A stretch of DNA of 64,000 bases from Corynebacterium aquilae DSM 44791. Its GTDB lineage: Bacteria; Actinomycetota; Actinomycetes; Mycobacteriales; Mycobacteriaceae. Location of the stretch: positions 2,255,992 through 2,319,991 of the forward strand of contig NZ_CP009245.1 of the NCBI RefSeq assembly GCF_001941445.1, written 5' to 3'. Both the position numbers and the translations under genes were made by a program. The notes beneath the pieces are model-generated. The model did no database searches. It was not told where the DNA came from and saw only the letters and a list, made by a program, of their open reading frames with translations. Below, piece after piece: positions 10,476 to 15,159 of this stretch; positions within the stretch are counted from its first letter, which is position 1, and every line of letters begins with the position of its first letter.

Positions 10476-10527
10476 AACCACCACAACACAAAACAACTAA
10501 ACAGGGGAAAGGAGGTGAACAAAATGG
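10476..10527 (+). repeat. 52-bp exact direct repeat, outer copy (leader and start of cassette gene A1)
   Basis: Bases 10476-10527 are identical to 11471-11522. The repeat holds the untranslated leader, a strong AGGAGG ribosome site and the first codon of the small gene A in each cassette. Identity stops abruptly on both sides: the second codon differs downstream, and upstream the promoter found before the inner copy is absent here. Confidence 0.95.
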
Positions 10528-10601
10528 CTGAAATAATCGGCTCCATAATCACCGCCACAATAAGCGGAATCTTCACCCTTATCGGTGTCTGGCTAAACTA
10601 A
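10524..10601 (+). CDS. Cassette gene A1: 25-residue hydrophobic peptide
   Basis: A 25-codon frame begins with MAEIIGSIIT and ends LIGVWLN. Almost its whole length could form one membrane-spanning or amphipathic helix. It sits 6 bases after an AGGAGG sequence, which is strong for this window. It is the first gene of a three-gene plus-strand cassette lying just outside the prophage. The inner-cassette counterpart (11519) shares the pattern IIGxIIT...LGxWL but is longer and has a Lys-rich tail. Size and character recall type I toxin or bacteriocin-like peptides, but the function is unknown. The ribosome site and the paralogue are the main evidence that it is a gene. Confidence 0.65.
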   Translation: MAEIIGSIITATISGIFTLIGVWLN

Positions 10602-10661
10602 TCCAGGACGATTGTTGCAACGACCGCTAGAATCCGCCAAGACCCCGCCGAATAAAAGAGC

Positions 10662-10688
10662 CCCCCGGCTACACGAACTAGCCGGGGG
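10662..10688 (+). ncRNA. Conserved RNA hairpin between cassette genes A1 and B1
   Basis: A perfect 10-bp stem (10662-10671 with 10679-10688) encloses a 7-base loop ending in AAC. No U-run follows, so it is not a standard terminator. The matching hairpin in the inner cassette (11623-11651) keeps the fold with a compensating C-G to T-A pair change. A role in RNA stability or differential expression is inferred. Confidence 0.6.
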
Positions 10689-10724
10689 AACTCCCCCTAA
10701 TCCTACACCCCAAAGGAACGCACC

Positions 10725-10901
10725 ATGTCCTACACCAAACTAGCTTCCTTACTTGCCTACACCGGCGGATACGCTACCGCGCTTGCGCTACCTAGCAAGC
10801 TCCCCACAGTCGCCAAAGCAACTATTGCCGGGACTTGGGCACTGTCCCTATTCGGCATTCTCGCCGCCACCTTCGTAGACCACGCAAAGGAACAGCAATG
10901 A
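10725..10901 (+). CDS. Cassette gene B1: 58-residue two-helix membrane protein
   Basis: This 58-residue protein begins MSYTKLASLL. It has two hydrophobic segments, roughly residues 6-22 and 34-50, joined by a short Lys/Pro-containing linker, and a charged tail (DHAKEQQ). An AAAGGA sequence precedes the start. Its stop overlaps the start of gene C1 as ATGA, implying translational coupling. The inner-cassette counterpart has exactly the same length but only weak sequence similarity, whereas the following gene C is identical. No family is recognised. An immunity-like or holin-like partner for peptide A is conceivable, but only as a guess from size and order. Confidence 0.65.
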   Translation: MSYTKLASLLAYTGGYATALALPSKLPTVAKATIAGTWALSLFGILAATFVDHAKEQQ

Positions 10902-11110
10902 TTGACCCGAAAATCACCGACCGCATCACCGGGCGGGAACTGTGGACCGCACAACAGTGCGCCGACCACTGCAACATCACCCGCCCCGGTTGGGCTTCCG
11001 GCTCCGCCCGCGGTTCCTACCCCGCCCCCGCCGGCGACTTCCATGTCGGCAAAGTGTGGTGGGCGGACGAAGTTATCGCATGGCGGAAAGAACACCCCGG
11101 ACGAAAATAA
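10898..11110 (+). CDS. Cassette gene C1: excisionase/AlpA-like winged-helix protein (outside the prophage)
   Basis: This 70-residue protein follows the excisionase/AlpA pattern: ELWTAQQCADHCNITRP resembles the first helix-turn-helix segment, and SYPAPAGDFHVGKVWWADEV the wing and closing helix. Such proteins set recombination direction or activate transcription. It overlaps B1 by 4 bases. The copy inside the prophage (11863) is identical from the IDPKI segment to the end and differs only by an extra Ser after Met. The genes differ at six codon third positions, all silent. It lies left of attL, so it would remain in the host if the prophage excised. Whether it acts as a directionality factor or as a regulator of the cassette is not decidable here. 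Confidence 0.75.
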   Translation: MIDPKITDRITGRELWTAQQCADHCNITRPGWASGSARGSYPAPAGDFHVGKVWWADEVIAWRKEHPGRK

Positions 11111-11116
11111 AAAACT

Positions 11117-11158
11117 AGCCCCTAGCACCACTCTAAAGAGTGATACTAGGGGCTTTTG
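11117..11158. terminator. Bidirectional terminator closing the outer cassette
   Basis: A two-part hairpin has an outer stem of AGCCCCTAG with CTAGGGGCT and an inner stem of CACTCT with AGAGTG. It is flanked by a T-run on the plus side and by A residues that give a U-run on the minus side. It ends two bases before the attL core. In the uninfected chromosome it would therefore sit directly downstream of tRNA-Leu and block transcription both ways. Confidence 0.8.
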
Positions 11159-11160
11159 TT

Positions 11161-11183
11161 GTGCGCCTGGGGAGACTTGAACT
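11161..11183. other. attL core (23 bp, identical to tRNA-Leu 3' end)
   Basis: Bases 11161-11183 exactly match 49990-50012, which covers the acceptor stem and T-arm of the tRNA-Leu gene. Outside the core the two sites diverge at once. This marks the left end of the prophage. The displaced host end here reads ...GGCGCACAACA on the tRNA strand, so it lacks the CCA that the phage-supplied end at attR carries. Confidence 0.95.
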
Positions 11184-11470
11184 AGTCTTTTGGGGTTTTG
11201 CCCTAGCGCCTTGACCTGCGGTTTTGTGCGGTTGAGGTGCGGGAATGGGTGCTTTGGGGCATTTTCGTCACTACTGGTTACTACTGGTTGCTACTTCTTT
11301 GCGAGCCTTTAGCGAGCCTTTGCGGAGGGGGTGGCGGGTGGCCCCGCTTTTTGGGATTGGGGGCGGGGGTAGTTTTGCGCACTTGCCACCCCCATCACCC
11401 CTACACATTTGCCTAATCGGTGTCACGCAATGTATACTAGGGTTATGAACGAAAGGAGAAAACATGAAAT
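11184..11470 (+). promoter_or_regulatory. Left prophage end: arm-type repeats and cassette promoter
   Basis: This stretch has no gene larger than a leader peptide. Near 11270-11300, TACTGGTTAC units repeat in tandem, then GCGAGCCTTT occurs twice in the form TGCGAGCCTTTAGCGAGCCTTT. TAGCGAGCC recurs near the right end (about 49930), as expected for integrase arm sites, though this is inferred. A good promoter follows: TTGCCT at 11409, an 18-base spacer, then TATACT at 11433-11438. Transcription would start near 11445, exactly at an ATG that opens a 16-codon leader frame (11445-11495). Confidence 0.6.
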
Positions 11471-11472
11471 AA
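11464..11472 (+). other. Two-codon minigene ATG-AAA-TAA with strong ribosome site
   Basis: AGGAG at 11454-11458 lies 5 bases before ATGAAATAA in the leader of the inner cassette. A strong ribosome site for a Met-Lys-stop frame has no coding value. It may be a remnant, a translational brake, or part of leader control. Phage lambda bar minigenes are a known precedent for functional two-codon frames. Confidence 0.35.
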
Positions 11473-11522
11473 CCACCACAACACAAAACAACTAAACAGG
11501 GGAAAGGAGGTGAACAAAATGG
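11471..11522 (+). repeat. 52-bp exact direct repeat, inner copy
   Basis: This is the second copy of the 10476-10527 repeat, with the leader, AGGAGG site and first codon of gene A2. It begins at the stop codon of the two-codon minigene, so the upstream promoter and minigene belong to the inner copy only. Confidence 0.95.
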
Positions 11523-11617
11523 ACACCATAATCGGAGCCATCATCACCGGATTATTCAACGTCCTAGGAATCTGGTTAACCCACAAATTAACCAAGAAAA
11601 AACCAGACAATGAATAA
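11519..11617 (+). CDS. Cassette gene A2: 32-residue hydrophobic peptide with basic tail
   Basis: A 32-codon frame begins MDTIIGAIIT, contains a single hydrophobic helix of about 20 residues, and ends in a Lys-rich tail (HKLTKKKPDNE). It has the AGGAGG ribosome site from the 52-bp repeat and is driven by the promoter at 11409-11438. The positively charged tail after one helix is typical of small inner-membrane peptides, including type I toxins and some holin-like peptides. It is inside the prophage and transcribed against the lytic operon, which suggests expression in the lysogen. Function is unknown. Confidence 0.7.
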   Translation: MDTIIGAIITGLFNVLGIWLTHKLTKKKPDNE

Positions 11618-11622
11618 AGGAA

Positions 11623-11651
11623 CCCCCTGGCTATCCCAACTAGCCAGGGGG
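11623..11651 (+). ncRNA. Conserved RNA hairpin between cassette genes A2 and B2
   Basis: A perfect 11-bp stem (11623-11633 with 11641-11651) has a 7-base loop ending in AAC. It corresponds to 10662-10688 with one compensating pair change and one added pair, in a stretch otherwise diverged between the cassettes. There is no U-run after it. Confidence 0.6.
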
Positions 11652-11689
11652 AACCCCCCTAACTCTACCAACCAAAGGAACACCACACC

Positions 11690-11866
11690 ATGAACTTCAA
11701 TCGAATCGCACTAGGGGCACAAGTAACCCTAAGCATGGCCGCGGTTATCGCCCTAGGCCAAAAATGGCCCACCCCAATCATCATCACCCTATTCGCTGGT
11801 TGGGCAATCAGTTGGGCGGCCCCCTTCGTCCGGATCTACGTCAACAACAAGGCAGGTTCCCAATGA
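11690..11866 (+). CDS. Cassette gene B2: 58-residue two-helix membrane protein
   Basis: This 58-residue protein begins MNFNRIALGA. It has hydrophobic segments at about residues 6-22 and 29-48 and a polar tail. It has the same length and position as B1, and its stop overlaps the next start in the same ATGA arrangement, but fewer than about one residue in three matches. No known family is recognised. The strict conservation of length and order with diverged sequence is the notable property. Confidence 0.7.
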   Translation: MNFNRIALGAQVTLSMAAVIALGQKWPTPIIITLFAGWAISWAAPFVRIYVNNKAGSQ

Positions 11867-12078
11867 GCATTGACCCGAAAATCACCGACCGCATTACCGG
11901 GCGGGAACTGTGGACCGCACAACAGTGCGCCGACCACTGCAACATCACTCGCCCCGGTTGGGCTTCCGGCTCCGCCCGCGGTTCCTACCCCGCCCCCGCC
12001 GGTGACTTCCATGTCGGCAAAGTGTGGTGGGCGGACGAGGTTATCGCATGGCGAAAAGAACACCCTGGACGAAAATAA
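11863..12078 (+). CDS. Cassette gene C2: excisionase/AlpA-like winged-helix protein (inside the prophage)
   Basis: This 71-residue protein is identical to C1 apart from one extra N-terminal Ser. The helix-turn-helix of the excisionase/AlpA fold is visible at residues 16-60. It is the last gene of the inner cassette and ends just before a bidirectional terminator that faces the lytic operon. Its place beside attL fits a recombination directionality factor. A second excisionase-like gene at 45568 is an alternative candidate for that role, so assignment stays open. Confidence 0.75.
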   Translation: MSIDPKITDRITGRELWTAQQCADHCNITRPGWASGSARGSYPAPAGDFHVGKVWWADEVIAWRKEHPGRK

Positions 12079-12085
12079 AAAAAAT

Positions 12086-12118
12086 TGCCCCCGCTAACCA
12101 CAACGGCTAGCGGGGGCA
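12086..12118. terminator. Bidirectional terminator between cassette and the end of the lytic operon
   Basis: The stem TGCCCCCGCTA with TAGCGGGGGCA has a U-run of eight on the minus side. It therefore terminates the long minus-strand operon immediately after its last gene (stop at 12124) and also the plus-strand cassette. Confidence 0.85.
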
Positions 12119-12123
12119 CTTCC

Positions 12124-12525
12124 CTACACAGGGGGGCTATCACGCGGAAGATTTTCCTTCCAAGTATCAAAAGTCTTGAACTCCGGCGGCGGCCATTGAA
12201 GGCCATGCTCCAACAAAAACGAAGCCACGCGAGCCACCTCCGCGGCGGCGTACACGTTATAAAGCTTGAGTTCCTCATATTTACGGCGGGTGTTGTGGTG
12301 TTCTTCGCGTTCCGCGGCCCACTCCCGCCGAAGCTTATTCATATCTTCCTCAAGGCTATGAATCGTTTGCGCGTACCGGTCTAGTGTTCCCTGCTGTGTG
12401 TTGAGAATCATCTCAAGGCGCTTCGTTGACTCGCCTTCAATGCTTGAGCGGCGGTTCAGCATGGCGACGAAAAAGCCGCCAATGGCGGACACGATTCCAA
12501 CAATTACGGAGTCACTTAGCGGCAC
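12124..12525 (-). CDS. Phage membrane-anchored coiled-coil protein (last gene of the lytic operon)
   Basis: This 133-residue protein, starting VPLSDSVIVG, has one N-terminal membrane segment (about residues 5-20) followed by a polar coiled coil (about 30-95) with a run of Arg/Glu/Lys heptads. I chose the GTG start at 12525 because GGAG lies upstream and it overlaps the previous gene by only 14 bases; the longer open frame would run through that gene. A single N-terminal helix plus coiled coil next to holin and lysin recalls spanin-like or lysis accessory proteins in actinophages. The exact role is unknown. Confidence 0.7.
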   Translation of the reverse strand: MPLSDSVIVGIVSAIGGFFVAMLNRRSSIEGESTKRLEMILNTQQGTLDRYAQTIHSLEEDMNKLRREWAAEREEHHNTRRKYEELKLYNVYAAAEVARVASFLLEHGLQWPPPEFKTFDTWKENLPRDSPPV

Positions 12526-12904
12526 CTGGCATTCTCCGTTCTCCGTAGGTGGCAACAATGAGAATCGCCGCGGCAATCATCACGTAGTTCTTCACGGACA
12601 CCCACGCCCGGGCTTGATCCTCAATCTGCCACGCAACCGCGTAGCCGCCGGCAAGAAGGAGTGTGAGTGACATGGCTAGGGCTAACCCCACTTGCCTAGG
12701 TTTGTAGAACCACTGTCCGGCGAACAGTGCGGTGGCGGCGAGAATCCAGGCCGTCCCAAAATACGTTCCCCCGGTTAGGCGCTCCACAACTCCTAGCGTT
12801 GAGGGGATCGCGCCGAACGGGGGAAGGTAGGCAAGCCCGGTCAATAGGCACCATAGGGCAAGGCCCGCGTGAGCGATTCGGGACACGGACGGCAATGGAA
12901 TCAC
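12512..12904 (-). CDS. Four-helix phage membrane protein in the lysis cluster
   Basis: This 130-residue protein has four clear hydrophobic segments (about residues 12-30, 45-65, 72-90 and 103-122) and short polar ends. Its ATG overlaps the holin stop as ATGA and it overlaps the next gene, so all three are translated together. Four-helix membrane proteins beside the holin are frequent in actinophages and may be a second holin or antiholin. No family motif was recognised. Confidence 0.75.
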   Translation of the reverse strand: MIPLPSVSRIAHAGLALWCLLTGLAYLPPFGAIPSTLGVVERLTGGTYFGTAWILAATALFAGQWFYKPRQVGLALAMSLTLLLAGGYAVAWQIEDQARAWVSVKNYVMIAAAILIVATYGERRMPGAAK

Positions 12905-13245
12905 GCGCCTTCGGTTGTGTCCGCGTGAGCGTCCATGAGCCGGGCCCGGTATTCCTCCATAGGAGATAGTGCCGGCGGGGTGTTGCCCTCCGGCTCCGGC
13001 TCCGGTTCGGGCTGCGTGGTTCCGGCGAAGGCCGCAACGGGGGAATGGAGGTTCGCAAGGGCGAGCACGGACGCGACGGACGCGGCGATAGCGGGGACAC
13101 GGTTCAGCCAGGAAGTTAGGCCGTCCGCGTCAATGGCTCCCGCGATAAGCGCGCCGATTCCTACAAGCCCCACCACCACATAGATAGCGGCGCGAAGCAC
13201 GGGAGTGCTTGACAGCAACTCAACCTTATTTTTGTTGGTGTTCAT
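12901..13245 (-). CDS. Holin
   Basis: This 114-residue protein has two hydrophobic segments (about residues 18-38 and 52-75) and a charged, Pro/Glu-rich C-terminal tail (PEPEPEPEG), the usual layout of two-helix siphovirus holins. It starts immediately after the endolysin stop with one base of overlap and is coupled to two further membrane proteins. Holins make the pores that release endolysin. The assignment rests on size, topology and its place beside the lysin. Confidence 0.8.
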   Translation of the reverse strand: MNTNKNKVELLSSTPVLRAAIYVVVGLVGIGALIAGAIDADGLTSWLNRVPAIAASVASVLALANLHSPVAAFAGTTQPEPEPEPEGNTPPALSPMEEYRARLMDAHADTTEGA

Positions 13246-13427
13246 TAGCGCTTCTCCTTATTGTGCGGGTCGAACATGCCGGGAACTTTGAGCGCTTCGC
13301 CAACAGCGGCGAGCGCGTCCACAACTGTGCGGCCGCCTAGCTGGGGCCAACCCGTGAACTTCGGGACTCCGCCTTCCTGTTCGGGCCCGGCGAGTTGATC
13401 CAGAATTAGGCGGGCTTCGGTGCTCAT
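13245..13427 (-). CDS. Possible internally initiated endolysin wall-binding fragment (60 aa)
   Basis: Within the endolysin gene and in the same frame, GAAAGGA at 13434-13440 lies 6 bases before ATG at 13427. The site falls exactly at the boundary between the Pro-rich linker and the C-terminal wall-binding module, giving a 60-residue product that starts MSTEARLILD. Internal starts that make free binding subunits are established for some clostridial and enterococcal phage lysins. Here it is inferred from sequence only. Confidence 0.5.
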   Translation of the reverse strand: MSTEARLILDQLAGPEQEGGVPKFTGWPQLGGRTVVDALAAVGEALKVPGMFDPHNKEKR

Positions 13428-14018
13428 GGTGAATCCTTTCGGTTGTGGTGCCGGCTTCGCGGCGGGTGGTGGCGGGGTGTTGTCGCCCCGGTTCATTTCT
13501 TCTTTAACCATGTTGAGGAACACGTCCCACGGGAAGCCGGAGCCGGGGTCCGTGTGGTCTGTTCCGCCCCATGCCTGGCCGGTTTCCAGGTGCCCAACGA
13601 AGCCCTTTTGCTTCTGTCGAAGCTGCGAAGCGGTGAGCTTCACCGGGGGGATTCCGTACAGTTTGCAGCGGTTCGCCGCGACTTTTGCGCCTGCGCGGAG
13701 CATGTTGGGGTATTCAAGCCACTTTTCACGCTTCCACGCCGCACGGGCAACGAAGCTAATGTGGATAAGCCAGTTGTTTCCCACGTTGCCGCTTGCCCAT
13801 ACGATCCACCCGTCCGTGTTCGCAAGGAGCGTTCGGCCCCTACTGTCCACTAGGACGTGGTAGGAGCCGGATTCGGACGTGATTTGGTAGTTCGCGACGT
13901 TCTCCGCCGGGGTGCCCGCGTCGTTCTCCGTGGTGTGGACACAGATTCCAAAGATTCCGGAGGTGGGGCGGGGGCCGCCGAAGGTAAAGCGTTCGTGCCA
14001 GTCAAGCGTGTATTTCAA
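13245..14018 (-). CDS. Endolysin: N-acetylmuramoyl-L-alanine amidase with C-terminal wall-binding domain
   Basis: This 257-residue protein has an amidase_2 domain over about residues 1-165: the zinc His in CVHTTEND, then HISFVARA, and the closing HTDPGSGFPW segment. A Pro-rich linker (about 180-195) follows, then a 60-residue module containing FTGWPQLGGRTVVDALA, which recurs in actinophage lysins and probably binds the wall. It cuts the amide between muramic acid and the stem peptide. The module is preceded by its own ribosome site and ATG at 13427, so a separate binding-domain product is likely. An intrinsic terminator at 14042-14070 separates it from the tail genes. Confidence 0.93.
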   Translation of the reverse strand: MKYTLDWHERFTFGGPRPTSGIFGICVHTTENDAGTPAENVANYQITSESGSYHVLVDSRGRTLLANTDGWIVWASGNVGNNWLIHISFVARAAWKREKWLEYPNMLRAGAKVAANRCKLYGIPPVKLTASQLRQKQKGFVGHLETGQAWGGTDHTDPGSGFPWDVFLNMVKEEMNRGDNTPPPPAAKPAPQPKGFTMSTEARLILDQLAGPEQEGGVPKFTGWPQLGGRTVVDALAAVGEALKVPGMFDPHNKEKR

Positions 14019-14041
14019 GTGATTGCCCTCCTTTGGGCATG

Positions 14042-14070
14042 AAAAAACACCCCGTGGTGTGCGGGGTGTT
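14042..14070 (-). terminator. Intrinsic terminator between tail genes and endolysin
   Basis: An 8-bp stem (14046-14053 with 14063-14070) is followed on the minus strand by six U residues. It lies between the last tail-associated gene and the lysis genes, so lysis expression would need read-through, antitermination or its own promoter. Confidence 0.8.
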
Positions 14071-14084
14071 CAGTGATTGGGGGG

Positions 14085-14285
14085 CTAGGTGTCAAGCGCG
14101 GCTGTAATACCGTCCGTTAGGTTGCGCTGGTTCTGGGTTAGGAGTTTGAGCGCTTCGCCGTGCGAGGATAACGCGCTCATAAGTTCGCGATTCATGTCCT
14201 TAAGGACGGCAATCTCTTTGTCCATGCGGTCTAGGTCGCGGGTCATTCGGTCAACATCGCCGGCGCGAATGAGTGGCTTATTCAA
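14085..14285 (-). CDS. Small phage protein with heptad-like helix
   Basis: This 66-residue protein starts at a TTG codon (LNKPLIRAGD) preceded by GGAAGGGG; the longer frame would run into the upstream gene. The sequence is mostly one long polar helix (about residues 12-55) with coiled-coil character. Similar small proteins follow the tail fibre genes in many siphoviruses. Function unknown. Confidence 0.65.
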   Translation of the reverse strand: MNKPLIRAGDVDRMTRDLDRMDKEIAVLKDMNRELMSALSSHGEALKLLTQNQRNLTDGITAALDT

Positions 14286-14646
14286 CGGGTTCCCCTTCCA
14301 TCTTCGGGACTTCAATCCATGTTCCGGAATCGTCGCCGGGTTCCGCAAGGGTGGGTTCCGGCGCGGTGTTCTCCCACTCTTTCCGCTTGTGGATTACGTG
14401 GTATCCGGTGGGGTATCCGAAGGCGGCGGCGGGGGGCTTTTTCCATATGACTACGCCGTCTTTTCGTTTCGGTTCCGTCGCTTCGTAGTATTGCGCCGCG
14501 ACGGCGTTAGCCTGTGCGCGTGTTTCCGGAAGGCGCTTGCGACGGTCGTATTCGTTCACCATTGCACGGTGGCAATTTATGAACGTTTCCCCTTCGGGAA
14601 TATCACGAAGGGCTTCGATCCATGCGTTCATGTTGAATGTGTTCAT
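14278..14646 (-). CDS. Hypothetical phage protein, tail-fibre region
   Basis: This 122-residue protein starts MNTFNMNAWI and holds a helical N-terminal half rich in Arg/Glu and a Pro/Glu-rich C-terminus. It follows the previous gene by two bases and overlaps the next. The N-terminal part looks like a chaperone or assembly adaptor, but no family is recognised. Its place after the fibre gene suggests a tail-tip accessory role (inferred). Confidence 0.65.
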   Translation of the reverse strand: MNTFNMNAWIEALRDIPEGETFINCHRAMVNEYDRRKRLPETRAQANAVAAQYYEATEPKRKDGVVIWKKPPAAAFGYPTGYHVIHKRKEWENTAPEPTLAEPGDDSGTWIEVPKMEGEPVE

Positions 14647-14648
14647 TT

Positions 14649-15035
14649 TTACGCTTCTTTAATGGGGGTGGGGAAGATTTGCACAAGCGCGAAAACGTTC
14701 CCGTCCGCGACCTCTTGCGGATTCGCAACGGTGCCAAAGTGAAGCGTTCCGCGACTATCTTCCGAAGCTAGTGTGAGAACTTGCCGCTTAGGTTGCATGA
14801 AACTTGCGTTCGGAATTGAACTAACAGCGGCGGGGCGAACGTTGCGGTTCGGGCGGTGGTAAATAGATAGGTTTGTTGAGCCATTCCATGTGATAGCCAC
14901 TGTGCTTACACCCGCGGGGAGGTTGACATAAACATCTGATTCGGTTCCGCCAATTAGTGCGGTGTTTTCCGTGCGCGGCTTCATTATTACTGACCACGGC
15001 ATTGAGTCTTGAAACTGTTTAAGGGGGGAAGTCAT
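14649..15035 (-). CDS. Hypothetical phage protein, probable tail or head decoration protein
   Basis: This 128-residue protein has no membrane segment and is predicted mainly beta (alternating polar/hydrophobic runs such as VYVNLPAGVSTVAITWNG). It is separated from the fibre gene by 124 bases that contain a cUUCGg hairpin. It may be a small tail-tip or surface protein. No family is recognised. Confidence 0.6.
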   Translation of the reverse strand: MTSPLKQFQDSMPWSVIMKPRTENTALIGGTESDVYVNLPAGVSTVAITWNGSTNLSIYHRPNRNVRPAAVSSIPNASFMQPKRQVLTLASEDSRGTLHFGTVANPQEVADGNVFALVQIFPTPIKEA

Positions 15036-15114
15036 TTACGGTTCCTTGTTCTTCCGGCTAGCTCCACTAAGCCATAACGGCCCCGTAAAACTTAGCCAAT
15101 GTGCTACATGTTGT

Positions 15115-15132
15115 CCCCTCCCGAAGGAGGGG
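15115..15132 (-). other. Perfect hairpin with UUCG tetraloop in the operon RNA
   Basis: On the transcribed minus strand, CCCCTCC and GGAGGGG pair around a UUCG loop, giving the very stable c(UUCG)g type of tetraloop. It lies in the untranslated gap after the fibre gene and has no U-run, so it may stabilise or process the message rather than terminate it. Confidence 0.55.
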
Positions 15133-15159
15133 TTAGACAATTTATTAGCGGGTCGGTCG

